Assembly: GCA_944384505.1 (NCBI GenBank) | Contig: CALWTQ010000041.1 | Coordinates: forward strand, 1-33,117 | DNA: 33,117 bases | DNA from: an uncultured Mediterraneibacter sp. | GTDB taxonomy: Bacteria > Bacillota > Clostridia > Lachnospirales > Lachnospiraceae | Reading direction: 5' to 3' | Shown: piece by piece, positions 1 through 6,467 of the stretch | Position numbering within the stretch: the stretch's first letter is position 1 | Layout of the letters: each line of letters starts with the position of its first letter | The notes under the pieces: model-generated | What the model was told of the DNA's origin: nothing | What the model saw: only the letters and a program-made list of their open reading frames with translations | Database searches by the model: none | Position numbers and translations under genes: made by a program

Positions 1-66
1 GATGCGGGAAAGCCGCACGTCCGGATCTGAGAGGGGTAAGTCTCGCAAGGGGCTTATCTACTCAAC
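1..66 (+). ncRNA. Group II intron, 3' end (domain V part and domain VI), truncated by window edge
   Basis: The first bases read as the distal half of domain V: a GAAA-capped stem (GCGG-GAAA-CCGC type) followed by the CACGTCCGG strand. Then comes a domain VI hairpin, GTAAGTCTC-GCAA-GGGGCTTAT, and the terminal CTACTCAAC typical of bacterial group II introns. The 5' part, any reverse transcriptase and the 5' exon lie outside the window. The 3' boundary at 66 is inferred by aligning the next bases (CGCTCAGACAA) with uninterrupted copies of the same repeat near 26111 and 32733. The class cannot be assigned from this fragment. Confidence 0.75.
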
Positions 67-658
67 CGCTCAGACAAATCTCTCCGTCTGCCCCAACATC
101 CGTAACCGGAACTTCGAGTTTCACTAATTCCCTTCCGAAGGCGCCCGTCGCCATCCTCCATCCCCGCAGAATCTTTCTCGAAATGGGGCTGTTTTCTGGG
201 CTTCACAAATCGGACATCAGTGAATATATAGCTTCCAGAAGTAAGGCGCGGCCGGAAGACTTTCGCAATGGAAGGCCTCCAAGCCGCGCCAACTGCGCTT
301 TACAGCTCCGTTTAGGACAGTGACACTTCTGTCTGGGAATGCGCAGGAAGCGGAGCGGATATTTTGAGCGTATGATCTGAGGAAGGGGACAGGAGGGACA
401 TGCGCCTTTGGAGGAATCTGCTGGAAGATCTTAGAAGGCGGGGAGGTGTTGTTAAGCGGTACGGCGGGGTTGTTTGAGTGAAACGAGTTCCCCGGCGTAC
501 CGCTTTGCTGTTAAACAACTCTTCGGCTTCTTAGATTCTTCCCAGATTCCGGAACGAAGCATGGTACTCCTGTTCCCTTCATCAGAATACGCGTTACAAA
601 ATATCTGTTCCGCTTCCGGATGATTTCAGATGGAAAGTGTTAGTGAACTAAATAGCTG
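67..658 (-). mobile_element. Copy 1 of a gene-free, TIR-bounded giant-hairpin element (inverted, interrupted by the intron)
   Basis: This is the reverse complement of the elements at 25935-26693 and 32558-33079. Its outer end is the terminal repeat at 639-658 (GTTAGTGAACTAAATAGCTG). Hairpin 1 spans about 346-618; its outer arms are GGAAGCGGAGCGGATAT and ATATCTGTTCCGCTTCC. Its tip is at 478-484 (GTGAAAC). The second hairpin (about 67-200) is cut at its tip by the group II intron, so only one arm is visible. No credible gene is present: the 68-codon minus-strand reading frame at 312-518 is hairpin-arm sequence. The element ends 8 bp before the -35 box of the padR promoter, so it forms the whole upstream boundary of that operon. 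Confidence 0.8.
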
Positions 659-666
659 TAGGTATC

Positions 667-695
667 TTGACATATATCGACTACCTATATATAAT
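667..695 (+). promoter_or_regulatory. Near-consensus sigma-A promoter of the padR operon
   Basis: TTGACA at 667-672 and TATAAT at 690-695 are separated by exactly 17 bp. Both hexamers match the consensus perfectly. The expected start of transcription is near 702, inside the inverted repeat at 672-724, so a bound repressor would cover the -10 box and the start point. Confidence 0.9.
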
Positions 696-724
696 TAAAG
701 CAAATATATAGATGATCGATATAT
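672..724. promoter_or_regulatory. Large inverted-repeat operator, probably for the PadR protein
   Basis: The left arm at 672-692 begins ATATATCGA and ends CTATATAT. The right arm at 704-724 begins ATATATAG and ends TCGATATAT. The right arm matches the reverse complement of the left at 18 of 21 positions, and each arm is itself a rough ATATAT...TATAT palindrome. The arms overlap the promoter spacer, -10 box and start point. PadR dimers commonly bind AT-rich dyads over their own promoters, so autorepression is the natural inference; binding itself is not shown. Confidence 0.7.
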
Positions 725-766
725 AACGGCCGCCGTTGTCGGTCATCCATCAAAGGAGGAGTGAAT

Positions 767-1114
767 ATGGCAGTAGATAAGAGTTTGATTTCGGGCAGCA
801 CGGCCATGCTGATTCTTAAGCTTCTTGCGGAGAAGGATATGTATGGCTACGAGATGATCGAGACGCTCAGAAGCCGCTCGAACAATGTGTTTGAGCTCAA
901 GGCCGGGACTTTATATCCCCTGCTTCACGGACTGGAGGAGAAGGGAGCCCTCACGGTGTATGAGAAGCCGGTGGGAGCCAAAGTGCGCAAGTACTACAGC
1001 ATAACGAAGCAGGGGCGCAAAGCCCTCAAGGAGAAAGAGGAGGAGTGGGAAACCTATTCCCGTGCTGTTGCGGATGTGCTGAGCTTTACAGCTGCGGAAG
1101 GAGGGTTCGAATGA
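767..1114 (+). CDS. PadR family transcriptional regulator
   Basis: A 115-residue winged-helix protein of the short PadR type. Visible family features are MYGYEMIETL (residues 25-34), the recognition and wing region GTLYPLLHGLEEKG (47-60), and RKYYSITKQG in the wing strands (about 74-83), followed by an acidic helical tail for dimerisation. ATG 767 is chosen because AAAGGAGGA lies 6 bp upstream; GTG 761 in the same frame would abut the Shine-Dalgarno. The stop overlaps the start of the next gene (ATGA at 1111-1114), indicating translational coupling. PadR proteins repress neighbouring genes, often membrane stress or efflux proteins, and release DNA on ligand binding. Here the target is probably its own operon through the dyad at 672-724. 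The ligand is unknown. Confidence 0.93.
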   Translation: MAVDKSLISGSTAMLILKLLAEKDMYGYEMIETLRSRSNNVFELKAGTLYPLLHGLEEKGALTVYEKPVGAKVRKYYSITKQGRKALKEKEEEWETYSRAVADVLSFTAAEGGFE

Positions 1115-2532
1115 GAACGGAAGAACAGAATGATATGAGGACGGAAGAGTATCTTAATATTCTGACAGATCAGATCAGATGCAGAATGGCGCGGGGGGAC
1201 GTGAAAGAGGAGATGCGCGCGCATATAGAGGATCAGACCCGGGCTTTTATGAGCGAAGGCATGGAGCGGGATGAGGCAGAGCTGAGGGCTGTCCGAGAGA
1301 TGGGAGACCCGGTGGTAACGGGTAACGAGCTCGATAAGATCCACAGGCCGGAGATGCCCTGGGGAATGCTGGCGCTGATCACTATTCTGACAGCCTGCGG
1401 ATATCTGGCGATGTGTCTGCTGGATCAGAAGATGGTAGAAGCAGGCGGAGCGGAGGCGGCGCAGATGTATGTCTTCGGGAATGTGCAGCGCCAGCTTTTC
1501 TTTACTGCAATTGGCTTTTTAGCGATGGTGGGAGTGTGTTTCATTGATTATACCCGGATTGCGGAGCGGGCCGAGTGGCTGATGGCAGGATTGATCGTGG
1601 CAGCGGGAGCAGGGCGGACATTTTTAGGTATTTCCATGAATGGAGCCCAGCGCTGGATCAATTTAGGATTTTTCACAGTGGATATTGCAATGCTGATGCT
1701 CGTGACAGTTCCGATTTATGCGGCCATCCTGTATGGATACCGGGGCGAAGGCGGCCGGGCGGTGCTGAAATCCGTTTTCTGGATGCTGCCGGGAAGCATT
1801 ATGACCTTTTGCGTATATTCGCTCTGGATGACAGCGGTTTTGCTTCTGACTTATATTATTATATTTGCAATTGCGGCATACCGGGGGTGGTTCCGGGTTT
1901 CCAGGATGCTCTGTCTTGGAGGGGCCGCGGCCGCGGCCGTTCTCCTGCCCTTGGCGTCGGCATTTTATCTCTGGTTTTTTACAGGCGGAGCGGGGAGCTA
2001 TTACAGAGACAGACTGGCCGCAATGTTCGGCATGACAGGGGAAGACGGAAGTTCCTATTCGGTTCACTTTGTCAGAGAGTGGCTGACGGGCAGCAGGCTT
2101 TTAGGAGAGGGACGAAATCTCCCGGATGTGGCGTCCATGCCTTCGCCGAATGACACAGTTCTTGCCTGGATTGCCGGATACTATGGAATACTGGCGGCAG
2201 TCGCGGTGGCCGGCCTGCTTCTGTTCCTGCTCTTTAAGTTTTTTCACCTGTCCCTGCATCAGAGAAACCAGCTCGGAATGCTGATGGGAGCGGGATGCTC
2301 CATTGTATTCCTGATCCAGACAGTGATTTACATTTTAAATAATCTGGGAATTTTCTATCTCGGGAATTTCTGTCCGTTCTTGACAGCAGGCGGAAGCGGC
2401 ACCATAATAAACTACGTGCTGTTCGGCATCCTGCTGAGTATATGCAGATATCGGAACACGGCGCCTGAGAGGCGCAGGGCAGAAGGGATTTCCCTGAAAA
2501 TGAAATGGAAAAACAGGAGAATGATGGAGTGA
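1111..2532 (+). CDS. HAAS-like N-terminal domain fused to a SEDS (FtsW/RodA/SpoVE) family membrane protein
   Basis: Residues 1 to about 80 form a charged helical domain (EEYLNILTDQIRCRM, then EEMRAHIEDQ and DEAELRAVREMGDP) of the kind that often precedes membrane segments in partners of PadR regulators. The remaining part has about ten hydrophobic segments. Two SEDS signatures are recognisable: GAQRWINLG and, near the C-terminus, PFLTAGGSGTIINYVLFG, corresponding to the PFISYGGSS block of FtsW/RodA. Asp348 in PNDTVLAWIAGYYG sits where the HTDF motif with the catalytic Asp lies in true glycosyltransferases, so activity is possible but not shown. The start at 1111 has GGAAGGAGGG upstream and overlaps padR. 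Its 3' end overlaps the next gene by 28 bp. A role in cell-envelope synthesis under PadR control is inference. Confidence 0.82.
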   Translation: MRTEEQNDMRTEEYLNILTDQIRCRMARGDVKEEMRAHIEDQTRAFMSEGMERDEAELRAVREMGDPVVTGNELDKIHRPEMPWGMLALITILTACGYLAMCLLDQKMVEAGGAEAAQMYVFGNVQRQLFFTAIGFLAMVGVCFIDYTRIAERAEWLMAGLIVAAGAGRTFLGISMNGAQRWINLGFFTVDIAMLMLVTVPIYAAILYGYRGEGGRAVLKSVFWMLPGSIMTFCVYSLWMTAVLLLTYIIIFAIAAYRGWFRVSRMLCLGGAAAAAVLLPLASAFYLWFFTGGAGSYYRDRLAAMFGMTGEDGSSYSVHFVREWLTGSRLLGEGRNLPDVASMPSPNDTVLAWIAGYYGILAAVAVAGLLLFLLFKFFHLSLHQRNQLGMLMGAGCSIVFLIQTVIYILNNLGIFYLGNFCPFLTAGGSGTIINYVLFGILLSICRYRNTAPERRRAEGISLKMKWKNRRMME

Positions 2533-3050
2533 GTGAAAACAGAAAAGAAAATGAAGGAATCATTCAGAGTAAGGGCGAGGTGAAATGCAGCGGAGAAAAA
2601 GACTTTTCCGGCCGTTGGACTAAGCTATGGGAGGAATTCGGTTCAGGGAGAAAGATGGTTCTTTCCACATCGATGAACGATCAGGTAACTTCCAGGATGA
2701 TGAGTGTTGTGCAGCAGGGCGGAGTGCTGTATTTTCAGACAGATTGTACATTTCGAAAATATAAGCAGCTGAAGGAAAATGAAAAAGCGGCGCTGTGCAT
2801 TGATAATATTCAGATCGAGGGCACCTGCCGGGAGATTGGCCATCCGCGGGAACATGAGGCGTTTATGACGCTTTTTAAAGATAATTTTATGAATTCTTAT
2901 GAGCGGTATACGCATTTGGGCAATGAGCGGCTGTTTGAGTTTACACCATCCTATGTGAAACGCTGGATATATCGGGATGGACTGCCTTATGAGGAGATTT
3001 ATGAGGTGACGGAAAAGGCATATAAGCTTATTAGGTACCAGGGAGAATAA
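2505..3050 (+). CDS. Pyridoxamine 5'-phosphate oxidase-fold (split-barrel FMN-binding) family protein
   Basis: A 181-residue protein whose core (about residues 33-140) resembles the PNPOx-like split barrel: KMVLSTSMNDQVTSRMMSVV, then GGVLYFQTDCTFRKYKQLKEN, AALCIDNIQIEGTCREIG and a C-terminal helix-rich region. In this superfamily such proteins bind FMN, F420 or heme, and many small clostridial members have no assigned substrate. The first about 30 residues are polar and probably disordered. The start is uncertain: ATG 2505 lies inside the previous gene with a poor ribosome site, while GTG 2580 in the same frame has a purine-rich stretch upstream and would give a tighter domain. It is the third gene of the padR operon, and a hairpin terminator follows. 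Confidence 0.75.
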   Translation: MEKQENDGVSENRKENEGIIQSKGEVKCSGEKDFSGRWTKLWEEFGSGRKMVLSTSMNDQVTSRMMSVVQQGGVLYFQTDCTFRKYKQLKENEKAALCIDNIQIEGTCREIGHPREHEAFMTLFKDNFMNSYERYTHLGNERLFEFTPSYVKRWIYRDGLPYEEIYEVTEKAYKLIRYQGE

Positions 3051-3062
3051 GAAGACACAAAG

Positions 3063-3097
3063 CTGCGGGGAATGATCCGGGAGGATCAGCCCCGCAG
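3063..3097. terminator. Hairpin between convergent genes
   Basis: CTGCGGGG (3063-3070) pairs perfectly with CCCCGCAG (3090-3097), with GATCC/GGATC in the inner part. It lies just after the stop at 3050 and is also downstream of the minus-strand rubrerythrin. There is no real T-run on the plus side and only a T-rich stretch on the minus side, so efficiency is uncertain. Confidence 0.6.
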
Positions 3098-3205
3098 TCT
3101 GCGACCCACGGGATGCGCACTCGCAAGAAGCAAAAACTTGCCGCTAAAGCGGCTGCGCCCAGTGCGGGCCGCCTGTGGAACTCTTTGTTAGATTTTCAGA
3201 TGTTT

Positions 3206-3802
3206 TCAGGCCTTATAACATGCCAGCTCCAGCGGGATGAAATAGCCCTGTTCATGCCGGCATACGGGGCAGACTTTCGGCGCCTGAATCCCTTCGTGAA
3301 TGTATCCGCAGTTGGTGCACATCCATGATGAATTATCTTCAGCCGCATAATACGTATTTTCTTCCAGCATCTTCGCCAACTTCCGGAAGCGCTCTTCATG
3401 GGTGTGCTCGATCTCCGCAATCTGATAAAAAGCGGAGGCGGCTTCCAGGAATCCTTCATCTTTTGCCGTATCTCCGAACGACGGGTATACATCCGCGAAT
3501 TCCTCGTGCTCATTGTGTTCAGCCGCCCGAAGAAGCCCGGCCAGGCTGTCCTGCTGGTCTATGGGATAGGCCCCGTCTATATGGATCGTTTCTCCCGACA
3601 GGTCTTTTAACAGATCGTAAAAACGCTCCGCATGAGCCCGCTCCTGATCTGCGGTATAGCGGAAAATATCAGCGATTGTCAGCATACCTTCCTTCTCTGC
3701 CCGCTCCGCGGCTATAGTATACCGGTTACGAGCCTGGCTTTCGCCGGCAAAAGCACGCATCAGATTTTCTTTGGTCTTGCTTTCTGAAAAATTAACAGAC
3801 AT
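3206..3802 (-). CDS. Rubrerythrin
   Basis: A 198-residue non-heme diiron peroxidase that reduces hydrogen peroxide in the cytoplasm of anaerobes. The N-terminal four-helix ferritin-like domain carries Glu21 in AGESQARNRY, the ExxH pair Glu54/His57 (DQERAH), and the second-half motifs EHEEF and EIEHTHEERF. The C-terminal rubredoxin domain has CTNCGY (Cys162, Cys165) and CPVC (Cys178, Cys181), which would bind the Fe(Cys)4 centre. Length is normal for the family. ATG 3802 is preceded by AAAAAGGAG with a 9-bp spacer. The ribosome site is part of the leader element at 3813-3853, shared with the AEC transporter gene. It appears monocistronic and convergent with the PNPOx-fold gene. Confidence 0.96.
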   Translation of the reverse strand: MSVNFSESKTKENLMRAFAGESQARNRYTIAAERAEKEGMLTIADIFRYTADQERAHAERFYDLLKDLSGETIHIDGAYPIDQQDSLAGLLRAAEHNEHEEFADVYPSFGDTAKDEGFLEAASAFYQIAEIEHTHEERFRKLAKMLEENTYYAAEDNSSWMCTNCGYIHEGIQAPKVCPVCRHEQGYFIPLELACYKA

Positions 3803-3812
3803 TGGTCAACAC

Positions 3813-3853
3813 TCCTTTTTGCAACAGTTCCGCCATCAGGGAGGAGCTGTTGC
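3813..3853 (-). promoter_or_regulatory. Rubrerythrin leader hairpin containing the ribosome binding site (shared leader element, copy A)
   Basis: On the minus strand GCAACAGCTCC (3853-3843) can pair with GGAACTGTTGC (3831-3821), leaving AAAAAGGAG free. Alternatively CTCCT in the left arm can pair with AGGAG of the ribosome site. Positions 3813-3840 match 31747-31774, ahead of the AEC transporter, at 26 of 28 bases. A 14-codon reading frame (MAELLQKGVLTNVC, 3836-3792) runs through it and overlaps the rubrerythrin start, but has no Shine-Dalgarno. On the plus strand the same hairpin is followed by TTTTTT and would resemble a terminator for antisense transcripts. Confidence 0.55.
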
Positions 3854-4021
3854 GCTTTTTTAAGAGTATGCGCTGATAAAGAGAAAAATATGCATAAATC
3901 AGCCGGAGTGATTATAAATGGATGCTGAACTGATACTGAATGGAGGCTGAATAGATGCGAAGAAGCGGGAAAAGAGGAATGCCGGGGCATCCCTCTTTTC
4001 TGCTTCTTTCCTGTGAGTGTG

Positions 4022-5038
4022 TCAGTTGAATCCGATCAGTCGTCTTGCCACGCTGTATGCCAGCGATGAGACCTTACGTCCGGGGCGTCCGGGCAGATTC
4101 ATGGTCTGGCCGAGGATGCCATAGCGGATTTTCAGATATATTTTGTAGTCTTTTTTCTTCAGATACTCCCATAGCTCTTTTTTCTTTACCAGGTTTTCCT
4201 GCTTTTTAGAGCGGATACACAGGATAGAAGAAACGGTCATCATGATGGCAAGGTAGTTTATCATATATTTGCGCAGCTTTTTGCTTGTGATCATACGCAG
4301 CTCATACATGGAGATCATGGATCTTGTGACGAAAAGCTGCTGATCAATCCGGCTGATCATGACCTTTTCATTGACAGACTGATCCTCGCGCCCGATAAAA
4401 TATCTGTAGAAGTCGACATTCAGATAATACAGAGTGCGCACGTGGGGCAGAGGATAATACACGTAAATATTGTCCACATAGAATGTGTGCTTCGGGAGCC
4501 TGAGCTGGCAGAGCTTGAGCATTTCCGTGCGGTAAATGACAGAGTGCATCAGAATATACTGATCCAGTCGGAAATGTCCGATGTCATCCCAGCGGAAAAT
4601 CTGGTTTTCCGGAAGTACGTTATCATAGCGGATGACCTTCTTGTGTTCCATTCCGACTTTTTCGTACACATAATTTGAGATAATCATATCAACCTGGGAA
4701 TCTGCCTCAACGAATCCCTTTACCGCATCCAGGATCTTGAGCAGGGAGTCCTTGTCAACCCAGTCGTCACTGTCAACTACTTTAAAATACTTTCCGGTCG
4801 CATGTTCCAGTCCGCAGTTGACTGCGTCCCCGTGTCCGCCGTTCTCCTTGTTTACGGCTTTGACAATTGTAGGATATTTTTCCTGAAATTCTTCGGCAAT
4901 CTTCTGAGTATTATCCTTGGAGCCGTCATTGACGATGATGATCTCCACATCTTCCCCGCCTTCTAAAATCGAATTGACGGCTTTGGCCATATATGCTTCC
5001 GAATTGTAGCATGGAATGGCAAAAGATATATATTTCAT
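4022..5038 (-). CDS. Family 2 glycosyltransferase
   Basis: A 338-residue GT-A fold enzyme that transfers a sugar from a nucleotide-sugar donor. Visible are the N-terminal strand FAIPCYNSEAYM (6-17), VNDGSKDNT (36-44) for nucleotide binding, the ENGGHGDAVNCG loop (65-76), and the metal-binding DSDD motif (89-92) followed by Trp. The C-terminal half is basic, with RxxRYGILGQ-like sequence and no obvious membrane segments. This resembles GT2 enzymes of capsule, teichoic acid or exopolysaccharide synthesis; the acceptor is unknown. ATG 5038 is chosen for the GAGAGGAGG site just upstream; the TTG 14 codons earlier in frame would bypass it. It stands alone, without other polysaccharide genes nearby. 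Confidence 0.88.
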   Translation of the reverse strand: MKYISFAIPCYNSEAYMAKAVNSILEGGEDVEIIIVNDGSKDNTQKIAEEFQEKYPTIVKAVNKENGGHGDAVNCGLEHATGKYFKVVDSDDWVDKDSLLKILDAVKGFVEADSQVDMIISNYVYEKVGMEHKKVIRYDNVLPENQIFRWDDIGHFRLDQYILMHSVIYRTEMLKLCQLRLPKHTFYVDNIYVYYPLPHVRTLYYLNVDFYRYFIGREDQSVNEKVMISRIDQQLFVTRSMISMYELRMITSKKLRKYMINYLAIMMTVSSILCIRSKKQENLVKKKELWEYLKKKDYKIYLKIRYGILGQTMNLPGRPGRKVSSLAYSVARRLIGFN

Positions 5039-5052
5039 AAATTTTCCTCCTC

Positions 5053-5094
5053 TCAGAGATACTGTAAAAAGTCTCTGCAATTCAGCTCCGCCAT
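5053..5094 (-). other. Possible leader reading frame upstream of the glycosyltransferase
   Basis: ATGGCGGAGCTG opens a 13-codon frame (MAELNCRDFLQYL) ending 14 bp before the glycosyltransferase start. Its beginning resembles the shared leader elements ahead of rubrerythrin and the AEC transporter (ATGGCGGAACTG and ATGGCCGAACTG), allowing a 2-base insertion. The second half can form the hairpin CAGAGAC/GTATCTCTG. There is no clear Shine-Dalgarno, so translation is doubtful. Confidence 0.25.
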
Positions 5095-5144
5095 TCCTGA
5101 TGGCTGAGCCGTTACCCGATCATTATACCATTGTTCTTTATATA

Positions 5145-5173
5145 TTGTAAAATTATATTTTTTCCGTTATAGT
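5145..5173 (+). promoter_or_regulatory. Promoter of the phosphofructokinase gene
   Basis: TTGTAA (5145-5150) and TATAGT (5168-5173) are separated by 17 bp in an AT-rich tract. The start of transcription would fall near 5180, about 38 bp before the ATG, leaving room for the TAAGGAGG site at 5204-5211. Confidence 0.7.
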
Positions 5174-5217
5174 AGAGATGCATTATTGCGAATGAAATAT
5201 CTTTAAGGAGGAAATGA

Positions 5218-6441
5218 ATGAAAAAAAGTGTGATCGTAGGACAGTCCGGCGGCCCGACTGCCGTAATTAACGCAAGCCTGTACGGTGTAGTGAAGGAGGC
5301 TCTTGAAAGAGAGTCATCATTTGATAAAGTATACGGCATGATCAATGGAATTGAGGGCTTTTTAAATGGACGGATCATGGATATGAAACCTCTGGAGCAG
5401 TCCGGGGAACTGGAACTGATCCGGACGACGCCGGGCTCTTATCTCGGATCATGCAGGTATAAGCTGCCGGAAGATTTAAAAGATCCGGTATATCCGAAAC
5501 TGTTTGAAAAGTTTGATGAGTACGGAATCGGATTTTTCTTCTATATCGGCGGGAATGACTCTATGGATACAGTGAGCAAGCTCTCCCGGTACGCGGAGTC
5601 GATTGGGAGCGAAGTGCGCTTTATCGGGATCCCGAAGACCATTGACAATGACCTGGTGCATACGGATCATACGCCGGGATATGGAAGCGCGGCAAAATAT
5701 GTAGCGTCTACAGTGCGGGAGATCGGAGTGGACGCATCTGTCTACGATAACAAAAAATCTGTGACTATTGTAGAGATCATGGGACGCCATGCGGGATGGC
5801 TGACGGCGGCTGGTGTGCTGGCGCGTAAGTATGAGGGGGACAACCCGGTCCTGATCTATCTGCCGGAAACAGCGTTTGATACGGACCGTTTCATACAGGA
5901 TGTGGAAAAGGCCCTTGAAAAGACCCCGAACCTTGTGGTGTGTATTTCCGAGGGAATCAACGACGGAAAGGGGGCATTTATATGTGAGCTTGCCAGCGAC
6001 GTCGGTGTAGACACTTTCGGGCATAAGATGCTTACAGGATCCGGAAAATATCTGGAAAATCTCGTGAAAGAGCGCCTGGGGGTAAAGGTGCGATCCATCG
6101 AGCTGAATGTAAACCAGAGATGCTCTTCGTCCATGCTCTCAGCAGTGGATCTTACCGAGGCGGCTGAGTCGGGCGCATATGGTGTCGGCGCTGCACTCGC
6201 GGGCGAGACAGGAAAGATGGTTTCATTCCGGCGCCGTCCGGGGAAGGAGTACGGTCTTGATTATGCGGCAGAGGATGTGACACTGATCTGTAATAAGGAA
6301 AAAACCGTACCGCTGGAGTGGATTACCAGGGATGGGGCGGATATTGGCCAGGAGTTTATTGATTATGCTCTCCCGCTCATCCAGGGAGAAGTGGAGGTGC
6401 CGTCTGAGAACGGCCTGCCGCTGTTTGCGTACAGGAGATGA
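5218..6441 (+). CDS. pfp: 6-phosphofructokinase, pyrophosphate-dependent type
   Basis: A 407-residue cytoplasmic enzyme phosphorylating fructose 6-phosphate to fructose 1,6-bisphosphate. Motifs are GQSGGPTAVINAS (8-20), GGND (111-114), PKTIDND (139-145) and MGRHAGWL (188-195). In ATP enzymes the phosphate-donor site reads GGDG and GTIDND. Asp at the last position of GGND and Lys in PKTID are the residues known to favour pyrophosphate, so the donor is inferred to be PPi. That would make the step reversible and save ATP in fermentation. The start has TAAGGAGG 7 bp upstream and its own promoter. It is convergent with the D-lactate dehydrogenase gene (stop-to-stop gap 26 bp), with no clear terminator between. 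Confidence 0.92.
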   Translation: MKKSVIVGQSGGPTAVINASLYGVVKEALERESSFDKVYGMINGIEGFLNGRIMDMKPLEQSGELELIRTTPGSYLGSCRYKLPEDLKDPVYPKLFEKFDEYGIGFFFYIGGNDSMDTVSKLSRYAESIGSEVRFIGIPKTIDNDLVHTDHTPGYGSAAKYVASTVREIGVDASVYDNKKSVTIVEIMGRHAGWLTAAGVLARKYEGDNPVLIYLPETAFDTDRFIQDVEKALEKTPNLVVCISEGINDGKGAFICELASDVGVDTFGHKMLTGSGKYLENLVKERLGVKVRSIELNVNQRCSSSMLSAVDLTEAAESGAYGVGAALAGETGKMVSFRRRPGKEYGLDYAAEDVTLICNKEKTVPLEWITRDGADIGQEFIDYALPLIQGEVEVPSENGLPLFAYRR

Positions 6442-6467
6442 GCGGGAGAAGGGGCAGATAAAGCAGT

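Noticed and set aside
312-518. 68-codon minus-strand reading frame resembling one at 32696-32899
   Set aside because: Both lie in the arms of hairpin 1 of the repeat element. Their similarity follows from the repeat, the frame is broken in copy 2, and there is no ribosome site.
3821-3860. Plus-strand hairpin with TTTTTT, resembling a rho-independent terminator
   Set aside because: No plus-strand gene lies upstream. The hairpin is better explained as part of the rubrerythrin leader; an antisense-stop function is possible but unsupported.
3760-3990. 76-codon minus-strand frame overlapping the rubrerythrin start
   Set aside because: Overlaps the rubrerythrin gene on the same strand in another frame, with no ribosome site and low-complexity composition.
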